Positions 11,938 through 22,860 of a stretch of 64,000 bases of DNA are shown here, piece after piece. Where the stretch lies: contig VXAA01003389.1 of assembly GCA_013399115.1 (NCBI GenBank), positions 4,260 through 68,259 on the forward strand, given 5' to 3'. Position 1 is the first letter of the stretch; every line of letters begins with the position of its first letter. The DNA comes from Anseranas semipalmata (lineage: Eukaryota; Chordata; Aves; Anseriformes; Anseranatidae). The notes below the pieces were generated by a model that saw only the letters and a list, made by a program, of their open reading frames with translations, had not been told where the DNA came from and did no database searches. Made by a program: the position numbers and the translations under genes.

Positions 11938-12770
11938 TTACCTCAAACCAATCACAGAAAACAGCTAGCTCTCATGGATCTACAAGTCAGGCAGGTGGCA
12001 TTTACAAAGAATTGTCATTCATGTCAGTGCATTTTGGCTTTAGTGAAATGTGAAGCAGAAGTTAAGATGCAACTCTAATGTGAAGTACACAAAAAATTGT
12101 CTTCCCAGAGATTTTTGTTCATCCATACCTGATTTTATAATATCCAAGTTTACATCTCCTAGAATCCCCAATATTTTTCAGATATCCTCAGAAACAGATA
12201 ATGATGTGAAGCACCTACTGCTAATGTAATACTACCTAGTATATTATCTGTGAAGATGAGTGAATTTTTACAGATATGCATTAGGTCATAAGTGCCAGTG
12301 CAGCTTGCACATATTAATTGGTACCATAAAATGTGATTTATGGTGTTTAAAGCCATTTCGATAGTTTCATCCAGAAATTAAGCAAGGACTTGCATGCTAA
12401 ATGTTTGCTTAGACAGATGATTTTTACAGCATGTTACACACTATGCTGCCATAATGGCCAACAACAACAATCTTACTCTTTTTTTCACCTATGATGAGAC
12501 ACTTCCAAAACCATGTAAATTAAACCAGACTATCCTTAGCTTTAAATTCATTCTCTGATTTACAGTGAAACAACTTCTCCAATAATGAAAACATACAGTT
12601 CTTTAACCATAGCTTTGAGAGGCACTGTGAGACCAGGCCAGAGATCAGGCTGAGTGGTCCAAAGATTTTGTACTTCAGAAGCACTGGAACCACTTTCAGC
12701 AGCTTGAGACATTTTTACAGTCATTTTATAATTGTTATTTCTTAGCCTCTGAATTACTTAGAACACCAAA

Positions 12771-12799
12771 AAATAAAATAATAATAATAATAATAAAAA
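12771..12799 (+). repeat. (AAT)n microsatellite
   Basis: About seven AAT units following AAAAT-type units. Confidence 0.92.
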
Positions 12800-13410
12800 T
12801 CCATTGTATCTCTAGGCAATCAGGAAAAGTTAATTTTATGCCTTTATTCTGATTTGACCTTGTCTGGCTTACCTCATGATGAAACTGATACACGTTATCT
12901 TCATTTGGCATAAATGTTTCACATTCAGTTAAGAAAACAAGGATCAATACCCTAACACTAGACACATTAGTTATATGAGACACAAAAATATTTTTAGCTA
13001 CAAAATAAAGTAATAGCTGTTATCTCAAAGAAATATTGGTTTGTTTCTCTTATTCATTTCTTTGCCTCTCACTCTCTTACCTACAATAAAGGAGAAACTT
13101 TTTATAATGGACTAAAGATTAGAGGCTTTTGTTGTTTAAGAGTCTTTATTTTTCCTCAAAATTCTGAACTAAAATCATCCCCTTTTTATTTAAGATAAGA
13201 AATTGCTGACCACAGCTAAGACAGGTCCCTAGACCCTGTTTGATTTACAGGGTAATAAATATTTGGATGACACCAGAAGCATATCGAGGTCTTGGAAATG
13301 AGATTCCAGTTCAATGAAGATGAGATCAGGAAATTGAACTTGTAAAATGGTGCACTCATGCAGAACAGAAAGATGACACAGATATTTCTAGACCACATCT
13401 TTTCTCTTCC

Positions 13411-13429
13411 TTTTTTTTTTTTTTTTTTT
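13411..13429 (+). repeat. Poly-T tract
   Basis: T19 homopolymer inside a longer pyrimidine-rich stretch. Confidence 0.92.
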
Positions 13430-14611
13430 CTTTTCCACTGAAGCCTCTGCTGCTTAATGTGTTTGTAGGTCATACAAATTTTTTAAACTCATAAAATCTA
13501 AAAATGAACGAGAAGAGCTGCAGGACTTCATAATTCTGTGCAATAACACAAAGCAATACCTATAGTAAAAAAGCAACCCTTTAGTACTATTATATACACA
13601 ATATTTTAATTTGTAGAGAGGAAAATATAAATGGTTTCAACAAATTGATATCATTGGCTGTTAAAAAAGATTTGATGGAAATACAAGCTACAGCTCAGAA
13701 AGGTCCTAATCTGCTGATTTCTGGAATGGTATGACTAATGTCAGTTTCCTTCCACATTTTCAGTTAAGTGTTTGTTCCCACCCATGTTAAACAGTGTACA
13801 GGGCTAGAGTCAGACTGATTTTTGGACTGGCTCAGTACAGCTATCAAAATATTCTTCTGTTTAGCCATGATCTTCATCATACACCATATGGCTAAATCAT
13901 AAAAGTAAAGAAAAAAAAAATCTAGAAGGCTATCACTAGGAAGCATGTCTTGTAGGAGAATGATGTAGGATTAAAGCAAAAGCTATCTCAGAAAAAAAAA
14001 AAAAGAAAAGATGTGGCATTGCTAACAAGCTTGTTTGCTTTTCTGTTTAAGTAGGAATAGAGACATTTAAATGAAGATTAGACTCTAGGACAGTGAAATC
14101 AAACGTGGGTAGAAACAACAGCATCCCTATCACTGCTGTGGATCCACAATGACCTCATGGGGTGAGGGCATCCTTACAAAGATACAGAAACCCACACTCC
14201 CAAAGGAAAAGTAGTATCGCCACAGACAGGTCCTTTGTGCTTTAAAGTACAAAAGCACTTGGATCTGGTGTAACTGGCCCCTAATGTGTAGACCAGGACA
14301 CGGGATTCATGGGTGAGTGTGGCCATAGGAATGTGCCCTGTTCCAGTTCAGAATGAAGCGACCGGTGCCATGCTTCCCACCGTCACTCCCCACAGGCATT
14401 TGTTGCTCTTCCCAGTTCTCTGGCTGAACTGATCATCTGGGCTCACATTTTAGTCAAAAAGCAATGCTATCTTTGCAAGTTTGAGCAATAGGACCTTGGT
14501 AATCATTTGATTGAATTGATTCCTCCTACAAGCAGTTCTACCTACAACTAGTGCAGTAAGTTTGCCTTTAGCATCTATGCAGAGCAGCTGTAACACCTCC
14601 TCCAGGGTAGG

Positions 14612-15436
14612 TGCTGGTTATACCCCACATCCCGGGTGCTGGGTGCACTACTCTCTTCTGTTTCAGTTTATAGCGGTGCAGGTGGCAAGATTTCGGCAGC
14701 GGGGGGCTGCAGGGCTCCTCTGTGAGGCGAGGCCGGGGCTGTCCCGGGCCGGACACAGCCGGCGCCAGCCAGTCCCACCACAGAGACCACCCTGGGGCTG
14801 CCTCAGGGAAAGCCTGGGGAAGAAAGGGCAAAATGCTGCAGAGCAGTGAGGAGTGGGGGAAAAGTGTGAGAAACAGCCCTGCACGTCCTGAGGGGAGAAG
14901 AGAAGGAGGGGAGGAGATACTGCGGGCACCAAAGCAGAGGTTCCTCTGCAAGCCCATGGAGAGGCTGCAGTGAAGCAGGTTGTCCCCCTGCAGCCCACAG
15001 AAGACCCCTCACTGGAGCAGGTTTGTCCTGAAGGACTGCAGCCCATGGACCCACGCTGGAGCAGGGGAAAAGTGTGAGGAGGGCAGCAGAGATTGACCAC
15101 AGCCCCTACTCCCCATTCCCATGTGCCACTTGGAGGGGGAAGAGGTAAAGAAGTCAGGGATAAAGGAGTGAAGTTGAGTCTGGGAAAAGAAAACGGGGGG
15201 TGGTGGTGTTAATTTTTGTCTTTGTTTCTCGCCATTCATATCCATTTTAACTGGAAAAAAAAAGTCATTTTCCCTAAGTCAAATCTGTTTTGCCTATGAT
15301 GATGAGTGATGTCCCTGTCTCTATCTTAACCCACAAGATTTTTTATTCCATTTTCTCCCCCTGTCCTGCTGAGGAGCAGGAGTGAGAAAGGAGCTGGGTG
15401 GGAGTTTGACCTGCAGCTGTGGTCAACCTACCACCA
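14612..15436 (+). mobile_element. GC-rich avian ERV LTR-type element, bounds approximate
   Basis: A GC-rich island in AT-rich DNA with blocks I recognise from a common avian LTR family: GGCTGCAGGGCTCCTCTGTGA, a GGCCGGGGCTGTCCCGGGC-type block followed by GGACACAGCC, repeated CCATGGA..CACGCTGGAGCAG units near 15000-15065, CATTCCCATGTGCC..CTTGGAGGGGGA, AAGTTGAGTCTGGGAA, then a 3' part with CAAATCTGTTTTGCC, TATCTTAACCCACAAG, CTGTCCTGCTGAGGAGCAGG and a terminal GGTCAACC..ACCACCA. The ending resembles that of the LTR at 11293-11937, and the orientation is the same. The left end at TGCTGG is tentative. A CCACCA run blurs the right end and no target duplication is visible. Several overlapping open frames at 14562-15245 simply reflect high GC content. 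Element type likely; subfamily and exact ends uncertain. Confidence 0.78.
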
Positions 15437-15701
15437 CCACCAGGAATTTGCAGCAGTTACTTAAGTCTCAACCAGAGTGGAGGAGGACACGCAACATTGG
15501 GCTGACATCTGTGCTGGCTGCTGTCCAGCTCTAGCTGAGACCGGTGCAAGCTGAAAGCCACTTTTCCACCTCTGTTCCAGCTCCTAGTGAAAGTGGTTAA
15601 TGGAATCCATTGGATTTATTCTGTGTTATTAGACTTTAACCCTAGAAAAACACAGAACATCACACCAGCTGCACAAACGGCTACACCAAAGCAATTGCCA
15701 G

Positions 15702-15960
15702 CTAAAAGACAAATGTGGTGTCTGTTACGTTATTGCTGAGCTGTGGCTGTGTGCTAATAGGTGCTTGGGCAGCATGCCACCCGGTCGAACAGAAAACTTT
15801 AAACATGGGTAACAAATGTAGTGTATGTGGTACGTGTAATTCTGTCGCAAATACAATTTTGTGCATGAATAAACTGCTTGGCAGTGTGTTTTCTGTTGAA
15901 GATTTTCCAAGTAATCTTACACATGTTCTTGGACTCATAACTGCAGAGTAACAAGGACAG
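15702..15960 (+). other. Unclassified block with overlapping open frames and a polyadenylation-like signal
   Basis: A 78-codon plus-strand frame (15715-15951) and a 78-codon minus-strand frame (15702-15938) lie almost exactly over each other. The plus-strand product would begin with a hydrophobic, signal-like segment (residues 1-20), followed by cysteines in a C-X2-C-X2-C cluster near residues 35-41. It matches no family I know. The block begins TGTGGTGTC, carries AATAAA near 15869 and has a TGCA near its right end, so a degraded solo LTR is an alternative, although I see no target duplication. Treat both readings as tentative. Confidence 0.25.
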
Positions 15961-16853
15961 ATTTTTACTAAATCTAAATTCAGACAGCTACTGAGAGCTC
16001 CTATTTACCATCTACACACTCCTATCTTTTCACTTGCAAGCTTGAGCCCACAAGATGAGTTGGCTGACTCACTCATCTGATAGAAAATTAATCCCCTCTT
16101 CCCTCCCACATGCTGAGAAGTGTAGTTCTGTCATCAGTGAGCTGAACCAACTCATCCTCCAGGAAAGCTGCACCAAGATGGATTATACAGGGAAGAGGAT
16201 GGAAAAAGAGACTGGGCAGTATTTCAAAATTGCATCGGATTAGGTATGACAGGAAACTATACCTTGGTAAATTTGTGAACAAATGCCTGGTGATCTTAAA
16301 GGTGAATACTTTGCAAATTTTGTCTGTAATACCTTCAAAATTAATGTCTTCTGGATATTATGTTGGTTCAGGGCAAGTAGTGAAACTTTATCTGTCTATT
16401 CCTGCAATTATACTTAGAATCACTTTGCTTATTTACACATCTTTCAGACCTATTATTACAATAAATGCACATGCAGAGCTTTAAATATCCAAAGGGATAC
16501 ATAGAATACATCAAGCTATAATAGGTTGTAACTTTAAGCAAACACCCTGTAGGATCCACTCGCTCAGCTAAAAATGTATGTTTGCATCACTGGTTCCAGA
16601 TTCCCTGCTACTACTAGACAGTAAACGCTATGTAACATGCTCAGTTACAGTCTTACCAGAAAACTTTCTATTAAACTTCAGGTTAAATTTTCATCCAAAA
16701 CAGTACATTAATAGTAGATTTTACATTTAAGAAATCTTTAGGTTCATTTATTATCAGATTTTTTTTGAAAGCAGTTCCTGAATGAAATACAATTTAATCT
16801 CAGAAAAATTACCTTGATAATTCCAGCAATAAAAGAACTAAGAAATAATAATT

Positions 16854-16871
16854 AAAAAAAAAAAAAAAAAA
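16854..16871 (+). repeat. Poly-A tract
   Basis: A18 homopolymer. Confidence 0.92.
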
Positions 16872-17865
16872 TGCCGGTTCCAGAAGTTACTGACATATTT
16901 CTAATCAGTTAGAAACATAATCTGTTAGGCACATTGATTTCAAATAGAATGTGAAAATTTTAAATGAAATTTAAAATTGAAGAGGTTTCCTCAAAAACAA
17001 AAGGCTAACCTGTATCAATCTCTGATGAGTGTTCATGAAGCTTGGTATTGATACATGATTTGATGAACTAAAACCAAAAGAAAGGGAAAATTTGATCTCA
17101 GAAATAAGGAGAACTGTTGTGAAGAAAGCAGGTTTCTTCCTCTACAAAGCCATCAAAGATACTGTTTTATCATTGTTCATCAAAATTCCACAGTCCAAAA
17201 CCGTGACAAATGTTGAATTAATAGGGAAACGTCTATACTGTATAACGGCAGATTTCTGTGCGACATGTCCATGGAAGCAATTACTTAGTAAAATATATCA
17301 GAAAAAAATGTCAGATGTTGTACTGTAATATGTGAAATTAAGTACTTCTGTAAATATTGCACTGATTTATGACAAAATTAGGACTGCATTAGTGGTGTGT
17401 GCCAAATAGTATAATTTATGGCATCAGGATTTTCTTCTAAAATAAAACTGAAGCAAACTGCAGTAATATATCAGACATTAATTTTTCCATACATTTAGTT
17501 AAAAACAACAACAAAAAAGGAATAGTCATTATTTAGGAAGATTAGGTTAATCAAAACTACTCAGTCACACTCACTGAGTAAATTTCTAAATGTCCTGTTT
17601 GTAGAATATTGCAATATCTATATAAATAATTCTAATAAATCATAAGGGCAGCATTATACTATTATTGTTATAATATTTATTTAATTATTTTTATTGGTGG
17701 GGCTGAATTCTCAATTAACTTTATCAGACAGTTCTGTGCAAAATTGCAGACTGATGATATGCAACCTTTTTATTTGCTGACATTTCCTGGGACAGTTCTA
17801 GAAACCTTATTTTATTTTGGTAAGCATACTTTTTAACGTGTGTATCATTCTGTTAGCTTTTGGCA

Positions 17866-17896
17866 GTTTTGTTTTGTTTTGTTTTGTTTTGTTTTT
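17866..17896 (+). repeat. (GTTTT)n microsatellite
   Basis: About five to six GTTTT units. Confidence 0.93.
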
Positions 17897-18074
17897 AAAA
17901 AGGCAGTTAGAAGATAAGAAAATTCAGATAGATACCAAGTTTTTCAAAGAAGTTGCAAGAAGTCCCCCTCATCCATCTCTCTCTCTTCTGGCTTTCAATA
18001 ATATTAGGCATACTGATCATATCTAAAGCAAAGAAAACAATATTAAAAGTGTTTTAATGAATTTAGACTCTTTT

Positions 18075-18358
18075 TGGTGGTGCCCAGTGATAGGAATAGA
18101 AGCAATAAACATGAGCTGAAACACAGGAAGTTCCATCTGAATATGAGGAAAAACTTTACTGTGAAGTTGGCAGAGCACTGGAGCAGGTTGCCCAGAGAGG
18201 CTGTGGAGTCTCCTTCTCTGGAAATGTTCAAAACCCACTTGGTCATGAACCCGTGCAACATGCTAGAGGTGACCCTGCTTGAGCAGGGGGGTTGGACTAG
18301 ATGATCTCCAGAGGTCCCTTCCAACCTCAGCCATTCTGTAATTCTGTAATTCTGTAAT
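18075..18358 (+). mobile_element. CR1 LINE, 3' end with tail
   Basis: A plus-strand 5'-truncated CR1 copy holding only the end of the reverse-transcriptase frame and the 3' tail. The open frame at 18074-18304 gives the CR1 C-terminal pattern VPSDRNRS.KHELKHRKF, HWSRLPREAVESPSLE and a final GGWTR. The classic 3' motif of GGTTGGACTAGATGATCTCC and AGAGGTCCCTTCCAACC follows, and then three ATTCTGTA units at about 18333-18358. The tail unit differs from the ATTCTGTG and ATTCTATG units of the copies near 48 kb, so it belongs to another subfamily or has mutated. No target duplication is evident, which is normal for CR1. Confidence 0.95.
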
Positions 18359-19389
18359 TTGTGAAATGCCCCATTACCTTTAAAAGGTAGTGAATAACTT
18401 AAATAAATAAAAGACCTTTCATTCTCATTCTAAATTAATAAGTCAAGTCAATTCTCATTTAAATTTAGCTACCTGAGACTAGCAGTTAAACTTACATCCA
18501 AAAGTCTTTGCAAATTACTAGACGCGTATTTTGATATTTTAAAGGAGACAACTGTAAAAGCAAAAATCATTCTTTAGCAAGAATGAAAACACAATCTCTG
18601 AAGAAAGCATGAACAAGACAACTTGCAAGTGTTGAAAATGTCAGTAATGTCAGTACACACTTCAGCATTTTTCTATATCTTCTAAGGCAGTTCATCTGTT
18701 TTATATTATCAATTTCCACTGAAATGCTGTCATAAAATTTAAAATTAGGGCTTGTTAGCTCATGCTTTTATTTAATTCCCTGGAGGGTCATTGTCTATAA
18801 GAAAACAAAAGATTTTGGATTAATAAAGTGATCTAGTTGGACTGGTCCTCACCGCTAAGCAGCGTTCCTAGGTGGCAGTGGATTTCTAAGGATCAGGAAA
18901 TTATTCTTCCGTGGTCAAAATTCACATGTCAATGGCTCCAGGGGAACAGGCTCAGTTACCTGATGATGACAAAATTTTTTCCCATGCTACTAGCACTGGG
19001 TCATCTAATACCATTATGTTGTCTAATCACCATGTCATCTAAAATCATCTCCTTATTTCTGTGTGACATAACAGCCTAGGATGTAGGAAATGTAAGCTTA
19101 AATACTGAAATGGAGAAGAAGAAGCTGGAAGCTGGAACACACACATCATATGCATATGCTGCACCACCTGCTCTTTTGTGCAAAAGAGGAATATCATGAG
19201 TACTGACTTCTCTGGGAAATTAGCTTTTGTAGTTTCTTTATAAATATTCAGCAAGAAAAGTGGAACATGTTGTGCTAAAGCAAATATTTGGCATTGCTCC
19301 CCTTCTCACCCCCCCACTATTGCATTTCTCACTAAAAAATCTGAATATGGATTTTGTTTACTCTAAGATAAGCTTGGCCTTTGTTGTCA

Positions 19390-19700
19390 GGGTCTTGAAT
19401 ACACCAAGTGGATCTGCAGCCCTCAGCCTTGCCCCTTCTCTGCACTACACCATAGCTATTCCTGTGCCTTGCTACCCAATCTTGCTGACCTTGTTGATGT
19501 AATTTGCAGGCTTAGCCTTGGACCTGCCTTGTCACTGCAGACTTGGTTGGTCATCATGGGGCTGTTGCCCAAACCTGGCTCCTGTTCTGTCCTCCTCTGG
19601 TCCTGTTTTCCTTGCTCAGGTAATGCAGACTGCCAGACTGCACTCTGGCTGGTGAGGACATTGGCCCTCCCTGCCTCCGTGGCTCTGGCATAGGATTTTC
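19390..19700. other. GC-richer patch, unclassified (possible old repeat)
   Basis: About 310 bp rich in CTGG, CCTTG and CTCTGG words, clearly higher in GC than the AT-rich surroundings, with sharp edges. In birds such islands inside deserts are often diverged LTR or LINE pieces, but I cannot match this to a family. Two overlapping plus-strand open frames (19260-19502 and 19469-19693) give low-complexity Leu/Ala/Pro-rich products that look like chance. Confidence 0.35.
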
Positions 19701-21310
19701 CTCATGTAGCAGCCCATCCTTGCTGTTCCCTTACTTCTGTTTGTTGTTTTTTCCTTTTTCTTGGTATTTCTTTGTTTATAATTACTATTCATTAGATAGC
19801 TTCTCCACTGAAGCTAAAAGGTCAATTTATGGAGATTGGGTTCCTATTATTCCCAATTCAGCAATTTAGTGAAAAACTTATTAGATGCCTATTGAATAAA
19901 GTATTGCTCATTGGAATGCTGATCTCCATTTAGTCTCTTATTAAAGATCAGCATTAGGGAAGGATGGAAGAACAGGAAGGACTTGTAATTTGTCCACAGA
20001 AAAGCAAAACTTGGGAACATTTGCATTGTTCAAAACTTCCAGCAAAATCCCCAAGGTCTGGCAGATGTATAAAAAGACACAAGGTGGGAGGACAAAAAAG
20101 ATTCTCTAAAACTCAAACACTTGGTCGGTATTACTCAGGAATTGATGTGCTTCCTTGCGAAAACTTTTCTATCTTACAGTGAAAAAAACAAAAGTCGCAA
20201 TAGCTGGATAAAAGGATGAAAAGGATTAAAAAATGTCTTTACCCCCAAAACACAAATATTCTGCAGAAAATAAGATAGTTTAAATTCACTAAGCAACAGG
20301 CATGAGATGAACTGAATCTGACAACTTACTCTAAATATTCTCAGAGAAGGAATAACCACAACAAATTGAAATATTGGTTCCTCAGCAGGAGTTATCCCTC
20401 CTGATCAATGGCCCCTGACTTGCAGGGGCTTATCCTAGCCTCAGTAGAACAAGACAAAGACAAACTTCCAATAATGCTCTTTTTTCATTTTTACTTGTAA
20501 AGAAGTGTACCTGTGAGGACTGTGATTTTAGGACTGAGCTTCTGGATGAAGCAAGGGATGGTCAGCTCTTGCTGCTGTTTTGCACCAGCACTTTGAGAAG
20601 GAAACAGTTCAAAAAAACTCTTCTGCCAGATTGACACTCACCACTGAATGTTGCCTGCCTATACCATAAAGCCCTCTAACATACAAGAAAGATTTTTGAT
20701 TTTAAAAGCAGTTAATGCTTTAGAGGTGAAATGCTCGAGATCTGACCCGATCTTGAATAGCTTTGAAGGAACAGGTTGTCCACATGACATATTTTCATGA
20801 TAACGTACAAGACAAGCAAAATAAATGAGGCTGTTGGGGCACTTAAAACATGCTACTGCAGCTTATAGTATTCAGAGTATTCTACCTAACATATTTTTCA
20901 AATGCATAACATATGCCCTTTAGGCATTATAAGACTGAAATTACAGAGGTATTCTAAACCACAAGTAATTTGCTCAGCTTCTTAGCCAATATTTCTGACC
21001 GACATACCACACTTGGGGATATAGATCACAAAGAAATGCATAATCGGGGTTAGACACTAGGTGGTGTGGAAGAGCTAGTTAGTAGGAAAGTGTTTTTGAG
21101 CAGTTCTTGAATTGACTAATACTCACCTTTTGCTACAGCTGGTGTTGTACTGGGATTTCTTCTTCATAATGATTCGTCTGGTTCTCTAGATTTGGTCAGG
21201 TACTTTGATTTAACTTTCATATTCGTAAATGCTTATTCAGGTTCTGTTCTAAGTCGTACTTCTTTCTCCCTTTTTTGAAGTTACAAATATATGCCCATAA
21301 GTGAAAACAA

Positions 21311-21340
21311 CATTTTTCCTTTTTTTCTTTTTTTTTTTTT
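21311..21340 (+). repeat. Poly-T rich tract
   Basis: T-runs broken by single C bases, ending in T13. Confidence 0.85.
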
Positions 21341-22841
21341 AATTTCTGAAGAGCTTCTATAACCTGACCTTGTAAAATCTGAAATGCTGAGGCATTTTTC
21401 CAAAGGAGCATATTTAATCTTAGCTGGTATTTTGCATGTACTATGGAAGGATTATTCTTTCTCTCTCTCTCTTTTTAATAACACAAGTGCAAGTAAATAT
21501 AAGAGGAAAAGAAATAATGTGTTTATGCCTTGTCACATGAACGTGTTTTAACTGCAGTAAATGTACAGCTAGTTTCCTAAATATTAAATATACATGTCAA
21601 GTCAAAATTAAATATAATCTGTTCATCTCTATGTTGTTTAAAATCACTATTCCTAGAAGATAAGCAGATGTTCTAAATAACAAAAGCTCTCACTAAATTT
21701 AAAGTAATATTCTGCTCAAAAAGATGACAATAAAATAAGATTTCAAAAACAGGCTTTGTAAATATTATTTACTCGCTGTCTTCATTTTTAACTAAATTAT
21801 TCTAAAAATGACATGCAACCACATTTAGAGTAAACAGCTATTATACTGTGCAAAAGAAAGAAAAGTGTACTTAGCTATCTCTAGTAGATTTCCAGGCCAA
21901 TAACATTTTCTGTGTTTCTCTGAGGGTAAAATTGACTTTGGGGTTTTCTCTTAATTTTAATTCTGAGGGTGCGTTCATTAGTGGGTTGCTCTTGAAAGTT
22001 TGGGGTATTAAATTCAGCTGACTGTTCAAAACAAGATTTCTCAAAACATATATTTTTTTTTCTTCTGTGATCTGTGAATCCACAACAAAAAATATTACAG
22101 AATCATCCTTTCCTGAGATATCAAGACACCAGATTTCCAGCTGCAATGAGCTTGAGTGACTTTTTGTCTTGGTACAAGAGGTGGGGTCCAGTTGCCAAGC
22201 ATGAAGAAAGTACTGAAAGAATTAAAAAGCTATATGATACTTTCAGATATCTCAGTTTGTTTAAGCAGTCTGTGCTTGTTAAAAAGAGAGTTGGGGTGAA
22301 TACTGCTTGAACTGGTCAGCATCCCTAATTCAGATGTATCTTATTATGAGGAAGACAGCCTTAAAGTTATCAACGTCTTCTGCACTTGCTTAGCATCACA
22401 AGCACCACTGCTAAAAGAGTCATTGTCTTCACAAAGACAACTGGGACTTGGCCCAAGAAAAAGATTTTTAATGTAAAACTGACCATAGACCCGCGTGAAG
22501 TTTCAGCAATTAGCAGGGAATCCTATTAAAAGAAGCCCATTGATGGCATTAGAGTTATCAGAGTACTGACCCAGGCACTGATGCAGAGATGGAATGTAAG
22601 AAGAATAAAACAGAGGAGTCAGAAGCAATGAAATGAAAGCAAAGATGGCAAACACTGAATTAAGTAAATAAGCAAATAAACATCCTTCCCTCACCAAACC
22701 ACCAAATATATATGGCAAACTGTAACTATGACTTCTGAAAACTATTTTTATTTAACTATGTGTTAAATGCATTTGATGTATTTATAGCTCTTTAATTCCC
22801 TCCACCTCCTAATAACATGCCTGTTAATATGCAAGGGTATA

Positions 22842-22860
22842 AACCACAGTACTTTGTGGT
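22842..22860. promoter_or_regulatory. Possible paired RUNX-type motif
   Basis: AACCACA and TGTGGT face each other across 6 bases (AACCACAGTACTTTGTGGT) and are followed within 20 bases by TAATCA and AATCAATCAA, which resemble homeodomain and PBX-type sites. The palindromic arrangement is visible in the sequence. That it acts as an enhancer is only inference, since such short motifs also arise by chance. Confidence 0.2.

Larger units (their letters stand above)
11288..11942. repeat. 5-bp target-site duplication TTACC flanking the LTR
   Basis: TTACC occurs at 11288-11292, immediately before the LTR's TG, and again at 11938-11942, immediately after its CA. Perfect flanking 5-bp duplications are the footprint of retroviral integration. 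Five bases is the length usual for ERVL (class III) elements, against 4 for ERV1 and 6 for ERVK. Confidence 0.88.
11943..14611. other. Non-genic stretch between the two LTR elements
   Basis: AT-rich sequence with an AAT microsatellite, a T19 tract and scattered A-runs. GC content rises from about 14100 towards the following element. Since LTR 11293-11937 has its own target duplication, this interval is probably host DNA and not proviral interior. I see no gag, pol or env motif. Confidence 0.6.
15437..18074. other. Non-genic stretch
   Basis: Starts GC-moderate near the LTR-type element and becomes AT-rich. It contains overlapping antisense open frames at 15702-15951, listed separately, an A18 tract and a GTTTT repeat. 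No protein family is recognised. Confidence 0.6.

Noticed and set aside
14562..15245. Six overlapping open frames of 78-145 codons on both strands
   Set aside because: They lie in the GC-rich LTR-type element, where stop codons are rare; no retroviral protein motif is visible.
22074..22310. 78-codon plus-strand frame with a plausible globular composition
   Set aside because: No recognised family, overlapped by a 91-codon minus-strand frame, and no splice or promoter context; kept as chance.
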